Positions 18,612-28,754 are shown, numbered from the stretch's first letter. The stretch: 64,000 nt of DNA from CAYUYV01 sp050331455 (GCA_050331455.1 JBHJGV010000023.1:28606-92605); one strand, 5' to 3'. A program made the numbers and translations. Notes: generated from the sequence alone by a model not told the origin.

Positions 18612-19820
18612 ATGAGCGTCACGATCGATCATATCCGAAAGGCCCGGTCCGTGATCGCCGGGGCCGTGGAAGATACACCTTTCGTTTTATCTCGCACGCT
18701 TTCGGCCGTTTTAGGCGCCGAAATCCACCTAAAATTCGAGAATTTGCAGTTCACGGCCTCGTTCAAGGAGCGGGGAGCCCTGAATAAGCTCGCCAGCCTG
18801 GCTCCCGAGGAGCAAAAAAGGGGGGTCGTGGCCATGTCCGCGGGCAATCATGCCCAGGGCGTGGCCTATCATGCCCAACGACTGGGTATTCCCGCCGTGA
18901 TCGTGATGCCTCGCGCCACGCCTTACGTGAAAGTGCGCCAGACCGCCCATTTCGGCGCCCGTATCGTGCTGGAGGGCGACACCCTGTCCGAGGCGTCGGC
19001 CTTCGCCCATATCATCGCGGCGCGCGAGGGCCTCGTGTTCGTCCACCCCTATGACGATCCGCACATCATCGCCGGTCAGGGCACCCTCGCCCTCGAAATG
19101 CTGGGCGCGGTGCCCGATCTCGACATTCTCGTCGTGCCCATCGGGGGCGGCGGGCTCATTTCCGGCATGGGCATCGCCGCCAAGGCCCTCAAGCCGGATA
19201 TTCGCGTGATTGGTGTGGAGGCAGAACTCTATCCGTCCATGTCCGCCGCCCTGCGGGGCGAGGCCTCCCGCTGCGGCGGCACCACCATCGCCGAAGGCAT
19301 CGCAGTCAAGGATATCAGCGAGACGACGGTGGACATCGCGCGGCGCGTTGTCGACAGCGTGATCACGGTCACGGAGCGGGACCTGGAGCGGGCGATCAAT
19401 ATGCTGCTAACGATCGAAAAAACGGTCGCGGAGGGGGCCGGGGCCGCGGGCCTCGCCGCCGTGATGGCCAGTCCCCACGACTTCCGGGGCCGCAAGGTTG
19501 GCATTCCCCTGTGCGGCGGCAATATCGATCCCCGCCTGCTGGCCTCCGTGATCATGCGCGAGATGATGCATGACGGGCGCATTGCCCGCATCGGCGTGGA
19601 TGTGGCCGACTCGCCGGGCCAGCTCGCCCGGGTCGCCGGAATCGTTGGTGAGTATGGGTGCAGTGTCATCGAGGTGTCCCACCACCGTCTGGCCCTCGAC
19701 ATGTCGGCCAAGCATGCGACCCTGGAAATGATGATCGAGGCGCGGGACAAGGATCAGGTCCGCGATATCGTGGCCCGGCTGCGCCAGGATGGGTTCACCG
19801 TGCGCGGCGATCCGTCCTGA
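18612..19820 (+). CDS. ilvA: threonine ammonia-lyase with C-terminal ACT domain
   Basis: The 402-residue fold type II PLP enzyme has Schiff-base Lys52 in FENLQFTASFKERGALNKL, the serine/threonine-binding SAGNHAQGVAYHA loop and the phosphate-binding GGGGLISG. A C-terminal ACT domain (RIGVDVADSPGQLARVAGIVG) follows after residue 320. It deaminates threonine to 2-oxobutyrate, either for isoleucine synthesis or catabolism; the ~400-residue single-ACT form is common in alphaproteobacteria. An in-frame ATG at 18597 is an alternative start, and neither has a strong ribosome site. Confidence 0.92.
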   Translation: MSVTIDHIRKARSVIAGAVEDTPFVLSRTLSAVLGAEIHLKFENLQFTASFKERGALNKLASLAPEEQKRGVVAMSAGNHAQGVAYHAQRLGIPAVIVMPRATPYVKVRQTAHFGARIVLEGDTLSEASAFAHIIAAREGLVFVHPYDDPHIIAGQGTLALEMLGAVPDLDILVVPIGGGGLISGMGIAAKALKPDIRVIGVEAELYPSMSAALRGEASRCGGTTIAEGIAVKDISETTVDIARRVVDSVITVTERDLERAINMLLTIEKTVAEGAGAAGLAAVMASPHDFRGRKVGIPLCGGNIDPRLLASVIMREMMHDGRIARIGVDVADSPGQLARVAGIVGEYGCSVIEVSHHRLALDMSAKHATLEMMIEARDKDQVRDIVARLRQDGFTVRGDPS

Positions 19821-20030
19821 TCGATGGGACCGCCCGGACAGGCCCTCCAGGCTGTGGGCCATCACGGACGCGGCCGTGTTTTGTTTGTACCGAAGCGCCG
19901 CCGGCGGCATATGTCATTTTGAAACGGAAATGGAAACGGACGGGCGCGCACGGACGGGATGCCGATTGGGACCCGACCTGACCCGGCCGGATCACAAGAA
20001 GCCGGATCGCAAGAAAAGGGACAGATCGAC

Positions 20031-21227
20031 ATGGATGTGGCAGTCGTCGGGGGTGGCATAATCGGTCTGAGCATCGCGTGGTCTCTCCAACGTGCGGGAG
20101 CCCGGGTCAGCGTGTTCGACGCGGGCCGGGTGGGCCGCGGCGCGAGTTGGGCGGCGGGCGGCATGCTGGCAGCCCATGTGGAAGAGGACGCTTCCGACCC
20201 GGCCTTTTTGAATGCCGCCCGGACCAGCCAGACATTGTGGCCCGGCTTCGCCGCCGCCCTCGAAGCCGCCTCCGGCGAGGCCCTCGCCGTGGACCGCACC
20301 GGCACCATCGTTGCCACCTTCGACCCGATCGCAGCCCAGCGCTGGCGCGGCGTGGTGCGCCGGGCGAGTCCGTCCCATCAGCTCACCTGGCTCGAAGCGC
20401 GCCAGGCCCGGTCCCTCGAGCCTTCTCTTGCGGCCGATTGCATCGGCGCCGTGTCCAGTGCGCTTGACGGCCAGGTCGATCCCCGGGCCGCCGTGTCCGC
20501 CCTGATCAAGGCCGCCCGGTCTTCCGGCGTCCAGATCCACGAGGACGAACCCGTTCTGGCCGTCGAGGAGCGGTCCGGCCGCGTGACCGGCATCGTGACA
20601 CCGACCCGGACCCTCGGCTGTGACGCGGCGGTCATCGCCGCCGGCGCCTGGAGCGGGCGCCTGACGGGACCGGGTCTCGGGGCCGACCTGCCCGTGCGGC
20701 CGGTCAAGGGTCAGATGGCCTGCCTCGCCTGGGACCAGCCGGGGCCCATGCCGCGGCGGGTGATCTGGGGTCCGGATGTCTACCTCATTCCGCGTCAGGA
20801 CGGGCGCCTCCTGGTCGGCGCGACCGTCGAGGATGCCGATTTCGACCCGCGACTGACCGCCGGCGCCATGGCGCGGCTGCTGTCGGCGGCCACCCGCGTG
20901 CTGCCCCAGGCCCGCGAGTGCGGCCTTGTCGAGATGTGGGCCGGCTTCCGCCCGGCCGCACCGGATCGCCGCCCGCTCATCGGCCTCGGGGCCCTCGACG
21001 GGCTGACGATCGCGACCGGCCACCACCGCAACGGCATTCTGCTTGCGCCCGTGACCGCGGATGTGGTCTGCGATCTGGTGTTGGGGGCGCCGCCGCGCCA
21101 TGACCTGTCGTCCTTCTCGCCGTCGCGCTTCTGGCGCGCCGGACCGCGCCGCGAGATGGGCGCAACCCCGGGCCGGACGTCATTCGGGCAGAGCGGCGGG
21201 CGCGCAGACGACCGGATCACGCAGTGA
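20031..21227 (+). CDS. thiO: FAD-dependent glycine oxidase-like protein (ThiO)
   Basis: The 398-residue DAO-family flavoprotein has an N-terminal Rossmann motif (VAVVGGGIIGLSIAW), a GASWAAGGMLAAH segment typical of ThiO, and a C-terminal GLTIATGHHRNGILLAPVTAD that closes the FAD site. ThiO oxidises glycine to iminoglyoxylate for the thiazole half of thiamine. No thiS, thiG or thiE is nearby, so another D-amino-acid oxidase role is possible. ATG 20031 follows an AAGGG site. About 210 bp with nothing recognisable separate it from ilvA. Confidence 0.8.
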   Translation: MDVAVVGGGIIGLSIAWSLQRAGARVSVFDAGRVGRGASWAAGGMLAAHVEEDASDPAFLNAARTSQTLWPGFAAALEAASGEALAVDRTGTIVATFDPIAAQRWRGVVRRASPSHQLTWLEARQARSLEPSLAADCIGAVSSALDGQVDPRAAVSALIKAARSSGVQIHEDEPVLAVEERSGRVTGIVTPTRTLGCDAAVIAAGAWSGRLTGPGLGADLPVRPVKGQMACLAWDQPGPMPRRVIWGPDVYLIPRQDGRLLVGATVEDADFDPRLTAGAMARLLSAATRVLPQARECGLVEMWAGFRPAAPDRRPLIGLGALDGLTIATGHHRNGILLAPVTADVVCDLVLGAPPRHDLSSFSPSRFWRAGPRREMGATPGRTSFGQSGGRADDRITQ

Positions 21228-21297
21228 AAGACCGGCATGGGGATTACGGCGGGCGGCGCCTGAACCGGACCGCAGCCGCGCAAGATGGGCGAGAGAG

Positions 21298-22293
21298 ATG
21301 CTGGAACCGTTTTTCTGGACCGTGGTCGGTCTGACCCTTCTGATGCTCGGCGGCGATGCCGTTGTGCGCGGCGCCGCCGGGGTGGCCAAACAGAGTGGCG
21401 TGTCGGAGCTGCTGACGGGCATCGTCATCGTGGCTTTCGGGACCTCGGCGCCCGAACTCGTGGTCGCGCTCCAGTCGGTCTATGACGGCGTTCCGGACGT
21501 GGCCGTCGGCAATGTGATCGGCAGCAATATCGCCAATATCCTCCTGGTGCTCGGCTTCGGTGCCATGCTCTTCCCGATCCCCATGAGCCAGAACGTGTTG
21601 TTCCGCGACGGTGTGGTGGTGCTCGCCGCCAGCGGCTTTTTTGTCTGGCTGGGCGCGCTCGGAGCGATTTCCTTCTCCGCCGGCGTGGTGCTCACGAGCG
21701 CCCTCGCGGTCTATCTCGTTTATTCCTATGTCACCGAACAGGCCGCCCCGGCGCCGGCCAAGGCCATCGAGAACCGCGCGCGCCTCGTCGACGCGCTCAA
21801 CGGGCGCCAGTTCGCCGTCCAGATCGTCATGCTGCTGACGGGTTTCCTGGCTCTGTTCTTCGGCGCCAAATGGCTGATCTTCGGAGCCATCGAGATCGCC
21901 CGGTGGCTAGAAGTCTCCGAAGCGGTGATCGGCGTCAGCATTGTCGCCGTGGGCACCTCCGTTCCCGAACTCGCGGCCGTCTCCGTGGCTGCTTTGCGCC
22001 GACATCCGGAAGTGGTGCTGGGCAGCATTGTGGGCAGCAACATCTTCAACATTCTGGCGGTGCTCGGCATTACGGCGTTGTTCCAACCCGTTGCAATCTC
22101 CAGCCGCTTCTATGAATTCGACCTTTGGCTGATGTTATCCGTGGTGGTGATCTTCCTGATCTTCCTGTCGAGCGACGCCCGATTGTCGCGCCTGGAAGGT
22201 GCGCTGATGCTGGTCGGCTATGTGGCCTATATCCTGATTCTGTATTCCGGGATCCTGCCGGAGCCCGTCATACCCGCTCCGTCAGGGGGCTGA
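21298..22293 (+). CDS. calcium/sodium antiporter (CaCA family, YrbG-like)
   Basis: The 331-residue integral membrane protein has about ten hydrophobic helices in two inverted halves. Each half carries an alpha repeat: AFGTSAPELVVALQ with GNVIGSNIANILLVLG, and AVGTSVPELAAVSVAAL with GSIVGSNIFNILAVLG. These GTSxPE and GSNxxN motifs bind cations in the Ca2+/cation exchangers. It probably exports Ca2+ in exchange for Na+ or H+ across the inner membrane. The start is set by a GAGAGAG site; an upstream ATG is out of frame. Confidence 0.92.
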   Translation: MLEPFFWTVVGLTLLMLGGDAVVRGAAGVAKQSGVSELLTGIVIVAFGTSAPELVVALQSVYDGVPDVAVGNVIGSNIANILLVLGFGAMLFPIPMSQNVLFRDGVVVLAASGFFVWLGALGAISFSAGVVLTSALAVYLVYSYVTEQAAPAPAKAIENRARLVDALNGRQFAVQIVMLLTGFLALFFGAKWLIFGAIEIARWLEVSEAVIGVSIVAVGTSVPELAAVSVAALRRHPEVVLGSIVGSNIFNILAVLGITALFQPVAISSRFYEFDLWLMLSVVVIFLIFLSSDARLSRLEGALMLVGYVAYILILYSGILPEPVIPAPSGG

Positions 22294-22414
22294 CGGGGCG
22301 GCGCACCGAACCGGTTGGCCGTCCCGTTTGCCGAACCCGGACCACGATCCCGTGGCCACGCCAGCCACAAGAGAGCGCAGCGGCGCCAGCCACGATGGAG
22401 CGGAGACAAAGCCC

Positions 22415-23581
22415 ATGGATTTCACTCTCGACCAAGACCGCCAGTCCATCATCGAAGCGGTAAACCGCGTCTGCGCCGCCTATCCGGACGAATATTGGCG
22501 TGAGCGCGACCGAACGGGCACCTTCCCGGAAGAGTTCGTGGCCGACATGGCCGCCGGCGGCTGGTTGGGGATCGCGCTGCCGGAGGATGTGGGCGGATCG
22601 GGTCTCGGCGTGCTGGAGACATCCCTCATGATGCGGACGGTCGCCGAGTCCGGCGCCGCCATGCAGGGCGTGTCCGCGATCCATGTGAACCTGTTCGGCC
22701 CCCTGCCCCTCGCCCTGTTCGGCACGCCGGAACAAAAGCACCACCACCTGCCCCGCCTGATCTCCGGCGAAGACCGCATGTGTTTCGGGGTCACCGAGCC
22801 CAATTCCGGCCTCGACACCTCCTCCATCCAGACCAAGGCGGAGCTGGACGGCAACGGCTATGTCATCAATGGGCGGAAGATCTGGACCACGACGGCCCAG
22901 ACCGCCAATAAGATCCTGCTTATCGCCCGCACCACGCCGCGCGAGAAATGCGCCAAGCCCACCGAGGGCATGAGCCTGTTCTACACGGACATGAACCGCG
23001 ATTTCATCGATGCCCAGGTCATCGAAAAGATGGGCCGCAAATCGGTGGAGTGTAACACCGTGTTTATCGACGGCCTGCGGGTGCCCCTTGAGGACCGGGT
23101 CGGGGAAGAAGGCAAGGGCTTCCAGTATCTCATCCACGGGCTGAATCCGGAACGCATCCTGTTCGGCATCGAGGCCGTCGGCATCGGCCGCGCGGCCCTG
23201 CGCAAAGCCGTTCAATATGCCAAGGAACGGGAGGTCTTCGGCCGGCCCATCGGCATGAACCAGGGCGTCCAGCACCCCCTCGCCCGGTCTTGGGCCGAAT
23301 TGGAGGCCGCCGAGCTTCTCGCCCTCAAGGCCGCGGCTCTGTTCGATGCCAACCAGCCCTGCGGCGCGGAGGCCAATGCGGCCAAGCTGATGGGCTCGGA
23401 GGCCGGGTACCATGCCTGCGAACGGGCAATCCTGGCCCATGGTGGCATGGGCTATGCCAAGGAATATGACGTGGAGCGCTATTTCCGGGAAGTGATGATC
23501 ACCCGTATCGCCCCCGTCAGTACCGAGATGATCCTGAATTTCATTGGCGAACGCGTTCTTGGCCTACCCCGGTCCTACTAA
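22415..23581 (+). CDS. acyl-CoA dehydrogenase
   Basis: The 388-residue flavoprotein has the three-domain plan: an N-terminal helical domain (MDFTLDQDRQSIIEAVNRVC), a middle beta domain with CFGVTEPNSGLDTSSIQT, and a C-terminal bundle with ERYFREVMITRIAPVSTEMI. It oxidises acyl-CoA to enoyl-CoA with FAD and hands electrons to ETF. Chain-length or branched-chain preference cannot be read. The start has a GGAGAC site 122 bp after the antiporter gene. No other fatty-acid genes are adjacent. Confidence 0.9.
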   Translation: MDFTLDQDRQSIIEAVNRVCAAYPDEYWRERDRTGTFPEEFVADMAAGGWLGIALPEDVGGSGLGVLETSLMMRTVAESGAAMQGVSAIHVNLFGPLPLALFGTPEQKHHHLPRLISGEDRMCFGVTEPNSGLDTSSIQTKAELDGNGYVINGRKIWTTTAQTANKILLIARTTPREKCAKPTEGMSLFYTDMNRDFIDAQVIEKMGRKSVECNTVFIDGLRVPLEDRVGEEGKGFQYLIHGLNPERILFGIEAVGIGRAALRKAVQYAKEREVFGRPIGMNQGVQHPLARSWAELEAAELLALKAAALFDANQPCGAEANAAKLMGSEAGYHACERAILAHGGMGYAKEYDVERYFREVMITRIAPVSTEMILNFIGERVLGLPRSY

Positions 23582-23695
23582 GTCGCGACGGTGTGGCTGG
23601 CTTTTCGCCCGGTCCGGCGAGCGGCGTGGTTCACCCGTCTTTGCACATGGTTTTCTCCAGCGGTGCAGTCCTCGTATCCTGCGGCGGAAGGACCG

Positions 23696-24163
23696 TCACG
23701 CCCGGCGCCACATCATGCGGATGTCGGGCGTTTTCTCCTCGTTGCGCAACCCGTCCGTGACCTCAACCTCTTCAAATCCATGCCGCGCATAAAAGGCGCG
23801 GGCGCCTGTGTTGCTTTGAAACGTCCAGAGCTGGAGCGTGGTCGAAACCGCCTGGGCCTCGGCCAGCAACAAAGCGCCGATCCCCGTGCGCCAGTTTTCC
23901 GGGGCCACATAGAGATGCCCCAGCCACCCGTCCGAAAAGGCGACAAAGCCGGCCACCTGTCCGGAAACGTCCGCGATCAGCACATTTTGCTTCGGAAGGA
24001 CTTCTTCCCGGAAGAAGATCAGATCTTCCTCAGGCGTGTGCACAATTGGCAGCCATGGCATGGCGTGTCCGCGCGCCCCTCTGTGCACGCGCGCCAATGC
24101 GGGTGCGTCCCCGGCCACGGCCTCTCTCAGCAAGAGCGGCACATTGTGCACCATCAGGATCAT
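23696..24163 (-). CDS. GNAT-family N-acetyltransferase
   Basis: The 155-residue protein shows GNAT motif A (HLYVAPENWRTGIGALLLAEA) with an acetyl-CoA pyrophosphate loop in which RxGxG is RTGIGA. Motif B follows as NTGARAFYARHGFEEVE. The acceptor is unknown. Its ATG overlaps the response-regulator stop (ATGA), so it is translationally coupled as the last gene of a receptor-kinase-regulator-GNAT unit, although it resembles no known regulator partner. Confidence 0.82.
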   Translation of the reverse strand: MILMVHNVPLLLREAVAGDAPALARVHRGARGHAMPWLPIVHTPEEDLIFFREEVLPKQNVLIADVSGQVAGFVAFSDGWLGHLYVAPENWRTGIGALLLAEAQAVSTTLQLWTFQSNTGARAFYARHGFEEVEVTDGLRNEEKTPDIRMMWRRA

Positions 24164-24855
24164 TGTCCTTGCGATACGGCGGGCATGCCCACTTTATAGC
24201 CATGGCCGCGGATGGTGTGGATGAGCGGGGTGGCGCCGTCGCCATCAACCTTGCGGCGCAGGCGGGCGATGCAGGCTTCCAGTACATTGGTCGTGCCGGA
24301 GCTCTTTTCACCCCAGATCCTGTCGAAAATGGCATCGCGGGAGAAGACTTTGTCTGGCCCGCTCATGAGCAATTGCAAAAGCGCGAATTCCTTGGAGGTG
24401 AGCGAGATTTCCCGCTCGCCCCGGCGCACCCGGAAGCGTTTGGGATCAAGCGTCAAATCTGCCACCTGATAGATTTCAGGGCTGCGAAGCTGGCCGCGCC
24501 CGCGGCGGGTCAGCGCTTCGATTCGGGCCAGAAGCTCGTCGAACTCGAAGGGTTTGCCCAGATAATCATCCGCGCCAGAGCGCAGCCCATGGACCTTGTC
24601 GTCCAGGGCATCGAGGGCCGTCAGCATCAGGATCGGCGTGGGCATATCGGCGTCCCGAAGGGCAGAACAGACCTCATGGCCACTGCCGTCGGGCAGCATC
24701 AGATCCAGGACAATACAGTCGAAGCGAATGGAGCAGCCAAGCTGCTTTCCCTGCGCCACCGTATCCACATGGGTCACTGGAAAGCCTTCGGCCTTCAGGC
24801 CCCGGCTTAGGATGTCGGCGATTTCCAGATCGTCCTCGACCAGAAGAAGCGTCAT
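24160..24855 (-). CDS. OmpR/PhoB-family response regulator
   Basis: The 231-residue protein has a receiver domain with acidic pocket EDD (residues 7-9), phospho-acceptor Asp51 in IVLDLMLPDGSG and Lys in the GKPFEFDEL loop. An OmpR-type winged helix follows (SLTSKEFALLQLLM ... TNVLEACIARLRRKVDG ... IHTIRGHGYKVG). It should be phosphorylated by the kinase encoded 37 bp upstream and bind direct-repeat DNA. Its partner and context argue against it being PhoB itself. ATG 24855 has an AAGGAACAGG site. Confidence 0.92.
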   Translation of the reverse strand: MTLLLVEDDLEIADILSRGLKAEGFPVTHVDTVAQGKQLGCSIRFDCIVLDLMLPDGSGHEVCSALRDADMPTPILMLTALDALDDKVHGLRSGADDYLGKPFEFDELLARIEALTRRGRGQLRSPEIYQVADLTLDPKRFRVRRGEREISLTSKEFALLQLLMSGPDKVFSRDAIFDRIWGEKSSGTTNVLEACIARLRRKVDGDGATPLIHTIRGHGYKVGMPAVSQGQ

Positions 24856-24892
24856 GCCGCCCTGTTCCTTCCCGCCGGGCGGACGGGCCGGC

Positions 24893-26566
24893 TTAGTGCC
24901 GGCCCCCGCCTGCCCGATCATCCGTTTGTGCCGCGCTGGCCGGCCTTTCAGGCGCCAACGGCAAGGTGAGTGTCACCACGACGCCGACGTCAGGCGCGTT
25001 GCGCAAGGCAATGGTGCCGCCCAGGGCATCGACGATCGCCTTGGCCACCGGCAGGCCGAGCCCCGTGCCCTTGCTCGCCTTGGCCGCATTGCTGCCCCGG
25101 TAGAACCGTTCGAACACATGGGGCACGTCCGCCTCCGGCACGCCCACGCCGGTGTCGACCACGGCGATGGCCATGGCGCCGCCGGCCGTGGTCACATCAA
25201 TATCGACATGGTCGCCAGCGTCGCAATAGCGCACCGCATTGTCGACCAGAATGCTGAGCACCTGACGCAGCCGGCCGGGATCGGCAAGCACTTGATGGGT
25301 ATTCGGGAGGGCGGGTTCGGCCCTCAAAATCACGCCTTTCTGCTCGGCTGCGGGCTTGAAATCCCGCAAGGTCTCGCGCAACAGGGGCGCCACGGCCACG
25401 GGCCGGGTCTGGAACCGGGTCTCGCCGGCATCCGAGCGCGCAATGAAAAGAAGGTCATCGACCAGACGGCCCATATGGCCGCATTTCGTGACGATGCGGT
25501 GCAGGCTTTCCCGGTAATCGCCGGCCGGCTTGTCTCCGCCCCGCAAGGACACCTCCGCCTCGCCGCGCATGATGGTGAGCGGCGTGCGCAACTCGTGGCT
25601 GATATCGGCGAACAGACGGCGCCGGGCCCGGTCCGTGCGCTCCAGTTTTTCGTTCGCGACCTGAAGGTCGGCGGTGCGCGCCGCAATGCGATCCTCGAGG
25701 CTCTGGTTCAATTGGTGAAGGGCGTTGCGCTGGGCGGCCAGTTGCACGGCCATGCGATTGAAGCTGCGGCCCAACTGTTCGAACTCCGTGCTCTGGAGCG
25801 GCGGGATCCGGTGCAAAAGATCGCCGCCCGCGACGGCATCCGTGCCCGCGGTCAGACTGCGCAAGGGTCGGCGTAAATTGCTGACGAGGTAGATCCCGAC
25901 GAAAATCATGAAAGGCGCCGCGAAAAGGACCTGGAGATAGACCACCGATTCGGCTTGGTTGATCAGCATGCGTCCATCGTCATCGACATCATGGACCTGG
26001 GCGTGTTTTTCCTCGATAAAGCCCCCCAGGATCGTGAAGATCTCACGATAGTCCGTATCGCGAACGAAGGCCTCCAGGACACGGAGCGCCTCTTCCTCGT
26101 TGCCCTCGTTATAGAGGGAGGCGACGTGATTATAGCTTGCATCCATCTCACGCAGCCGCATTTCAAGTCGGTCGACCCGCCCCATGGCCCGGTCACGTCC
26201 CGCGCCGTGGGTATCCGAGGCAATTTGCGCCCGGATGGCCGTGAGTTCCTGGCGCATGGCACTGTGCAGCCGCGTGCCGATGGGCATCAGGTCCGGCGCA
26301 TCCGACAGCACCGAGGCGGTCATCTGTTTGAGGATCAGATGGGTATCGTTGGCAAGGTGCAGATAGTCTGCGAGTTCATGGTGGGCGGCATGGGACCGTT
26401 CCACCTGGGTGCGGATCTGATGGATGCTGATGACATTCGCAGCGAGACCCGCAATGCCGACCACGAGGACGGCCGCGAAGGCCACTATCAGGCGTATCTG
26501 GAATGACACCCCGCCCCCGCCGGCCGATGTGAGCGGCTTCAGCCAGGCCATCCGTAATGCCCTCAT
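24893..26566 (-). CDS. membrane sensor histidine kinase
   Basis: The 557-residue protein has a first membrane helix (about residues 20-45) and a long helical periplasmic region (to about residue 210) resembling a four-helix-bundle sensor. A second membrane helix, HAMP domain and coiled coil follow, then a HisKA domain with His324 in ISHELRTPL and an HATPase with N box (ILVDNAVRY), DTGVGVP and GTGLGLPVAKAIV. Start ATG 26566 has a GGGAGGT site. It lies 80 bp downstream of the TonB-dependent receptor on the same strand, so an imported ligand may be linked to its signal. Confidence 0.9.
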   Translation of the reverse strand: MRALRMAWLKPLTSAGGGGVSFQIRLIVAFAAVLVVGIAGLAANVISIHQIRTQVERSHAAHHELADYLHLANDTHLILKQMTASVLSDAPDLMPIGTRLHSAMRQELTAIRAQIASDTHGAGRDRAMGRVDRLEMRLREMDASYNHVASLYNEGNEEEALRVLEAFVRDTDYREIFTILGGFIEEKHAQVHDVDDDGRMLINQAESVVYLQVLFAAPFMIFVGIYLVSNLRRPLRSLTAGTDAVAGGDLLHRIPPLQSTEFEQLGRSFNRMAVQLAAQRNALHQLNQSLEDRIAARTADLQVANEKLERTDRARRRLFADISHELRTPLTIMRGEAEVSLRGGDKPAGDYRESLHRIVTKCGHMGRLVDDLLFIARSDAGETRFQTRPVAVAPLLRETLRDFKPAAEQKGVILRAEPALPNTHQVLADPGRLRQVLSILVDNAVRYCDAGDHVDIDVTTAGGAMAIAVVDTGVGVPEADVPHVFERFYRGSNAAKASKGTGLGLPVAKAIVDALGGTIALRNAPDVGVVVTLTLPLAPERPASAAQTDDRAGGGRH

Positions 26567-26646
26567 GCCCTGCACCTCCCTAAGCTGGCCGCCATTATGA
26601 ACGGCGGGCCGGCGCAAAACCGTCGGCCCATCCCGTCAATCTACCC

Positions 26647-28701
26647 TCAAAAACGGACCGTGAGAGACCCACGGACCGCCCGCGGCTCCACCGGGTGGAA
26701 ATGGATATCCTCCACCGGTGCCGCCTCGCCCGGCAACTGGCTTTCGAAGAAATAGGTGATATCCGCATCCTGCGCATCGAACAGGTTGAACACGTCGAGG
26801 CGGGCCTCGAAGGCGCCGAAGCGGTAGCCGATGCCGGCATTGACCAGCGTGGTGGCCTCCGACCGGGTCGAATTGTCCTCAATAAGCGGGGCAGACGAGA
26901 AATGGCGCATGCGCGCCGTGGCGGTGAAGCCGTTATCGAGCAAGACCGTGCTCCCCAGGGCGGCCACCGTCGGCACAGCCCCCGGAATGCGATCGCCATT
27001 CTGGAAACGGGCATTGGTGGTCGTAGCGGACGCATCGAAGACCAGCCAGTCGGTGGCTTCCCAGAACCCTGAGAACTCGAACCCGAACCGGCGGGAGCCG
27101 TCATTGACCTCCGTGGTGCCCGCATCGCCGACAAAGACGAGTTCGGACTCAAGCTCCAGCCAGAAGGCCGCCAGAGTCACTGTCAGGGCGGGAATGGCAT
27201 TGGTCCGCAGGCCGATCTCCGCACCATTTGCGGGCACCAGCACATCGACGGGCTCGACCGCTTCGCCCGTCACCGGATCCACGGCGATGGTGGCGCCGCG
27301 CACATCATTGGAGTGGAAACCACGCCCGTAATTGAGATAGACCCGGGTGCGCTCGGCCAGGCTATAGGCGAGGGTCGCCTTGGGGCTGACCAGGGTGTCG
27401 GTCCCGTCACCGCTGTTGTCGTCGATCTGCGCCTCGACATCGAAGCCGAAGGTGTCGATCCGCAGACCGATGGTCGTCTCCAGACGGCGAGTCCAGCGGG
27501 ACGTGACATCGCCATAAACGCTGACATTCCACTGGTCGACCGCGTCGGAGCGCACGGTATTGATCCGCTCCCGGCCCACCGTGTTAAAGAGGCCCACGTC
27601 GAAAATATTGTCGAACCGGCTTTCGAGTCCCGCGATGAGCTGGTGGTTCACACCGAAGCGGGACAGGCTCCACTCGCCATAGGCATCGCCGCCGAACACG
27701 ACTCGCCGGTCCTCCTGTTCGAATTCATCCCCGTTCACCGGATCGTTCGCGAAATAGGTGAAGTTGGAGAACAGGGTGAAATCATAATAGGACCCGTAAA
27801 CGGTCGCGTGGAGATGTCCGCCCAGGGCATCGGCGAAGACGCGCCCGATCACATTGATCCGTGTTGTCTCGCCGCCGAGATCCGGGTCGATGAAGCCGAA
27901 GCGGTCGATGAGCCCGCTCTCCACCGCCCGCAAGGGAATCTGATCCGTCGACGTCCAGTCGGCGTGGAAGCCCGTGGCGATAATCTGAAACGTGGTGTCT
28001 CCGGGGGCGGACGTGAATTTAACGAGACCGTTATACTGCTCGAAATCCTCATCGAGGTCCCAGGGGCCGTCATAGAATTTGACTTCCCCGCCCAGGAGAA
28101 GCGTGCCTCCGGCCAGCGGCATCGAATGGCCCGCAACCACACGGTAGAAATCGAACTCGCCGGCCGTGCCCTTGATGAAACCCTCCTCCAGGGCGTCGAA
28201 GGTCTTGAAGGAAATCGATCCGGCAGCGGAAAAATCGCCCACATCGGCGTAGTAGGGGCCTTTGCGGAATTCAACGACCTCGACCAGTTCCGGGATGATG
28301 AAATTGAGGTCGAGATAGCCCTGCCCATGGCCGTGGGTGCGGAAATTGATCGGCAAGCCTTCGAAATAGGCGGCAAAATCCGTGCCGTGATCAAGATTGA
28401 AGCCGCGCAGGAAATACTGGTTTGCCTTGCCGGTCCCCGAATGCTGAGTCGCCACGAGACCGGGAATGACTTCCACCAGTTCGCCCGGGCGCAGCAGGGG
28501 GCGGGTGGCGAAATCCGCATAACCGACGAGGCCCTCGGAGGCCGAAAGCGCTGTTTCCGTGAGATCGAGGCCGCGGCCCCAGATCACCATGCTCTCGTCA
28601 ACGGGCTTCACCTTGTCGAGGTCAGTCCGGATATCCGCCAAGGCCGGCACCCCGAAAGTGAAACAAGATAACAGTAAAATACCACCTGATCGCAGTCCCA
28701 T
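26647..28701 (-). CDS. TonB-dependent outer-membrane receptor
   Basis: The 684-residue protein has a signal peptide (GILLLSCFTFGVPALA). A plug domain follows, with GLVATQHSGTGKANQYFLRG and INFRTHGHGQGYLDLNFIIPELV, the His-Gly-rich loop shared by a widespread but poorly characterised receptor family. The C-terminal 22-strand barrel ends in aromatic Phe (GSLTVRF). The substrate is unknown. It is first of a four-gene minus-strand unit with kinase, regulator and GNAT genes. ATG 28701 is used; the frame opens earlier, inside the promoter region. A possible Pho-type array lies 54 bp upstream. Confidence 0.9.
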   Translation of the reverse strand: MGLRSGGILLLSCFTFGVPALADIRTDLDKVKPVDESMVIWGRGLDLTETALSASEGLVGYADFATRPLLRPGELVEVIPGLVATQHSGTGKANQYFLRGFNLDHGTDFAAYFEGLPINFRTHGHGQGYLDLNFIIPELVEVVEFRKGPYYADVGDFSAAGSISFKTFDALEEGFIKGTAGEFDFYRVVAGHSMPLAGGTLLLGGEVKFYDGPWDLDEDFEQYNGLVKFTSAPGDTTFQIIATGFHADWTSTDQIPLRAVESGLIDRFGFIDPDLGGETTRINVIGRVFADALGGHLHATVYGSYYDFTLFSNFTYFANDPVNGDEFEQEDRRVVFGGDAYGEWSLSRFGVNHQLIAGLESRFDNIFDVGLFNTVGRERINTVRSDAVDQWNVSVYGDVTSRWTRRLETTIGLRIDTFGFDVEAQIDDNSGDGTDTLVSPKATLAYSLAERTRVYLNYGRGFHSNDVRGATIAVDPVTGEAVEPVDVLVPANGAEIGLRTNAIPALTVTLAAFWLELESELVFVGDAGTTEVNDGSRRFGFEFSGFWEATDWLVFDASATTTNARFQNGDRIPGAVPTVAALGSTVLLDNGFTATARMRHFSSAPLIEDNSTRSEATTLVNAGIGYRFGAFEARLDVFNLFDAQDADITYFFESQLPGEAAPVEDIHFHPVEPRAVRGSLTVRF

Positions 28702-28754
28702 GTGTCCCAGCCCTTTGGTTATCAAGACAAGGCCCCATCCAATACTGGCCTTTT

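Noticed and set aside
24160..24855. Response regulator as PhoB itself
   Set aside because: It is in the same family, but it is paired with a HAMP-type kinase having a large periplasmic domain and a TonB receptor, and no pst/phoU genes are present.
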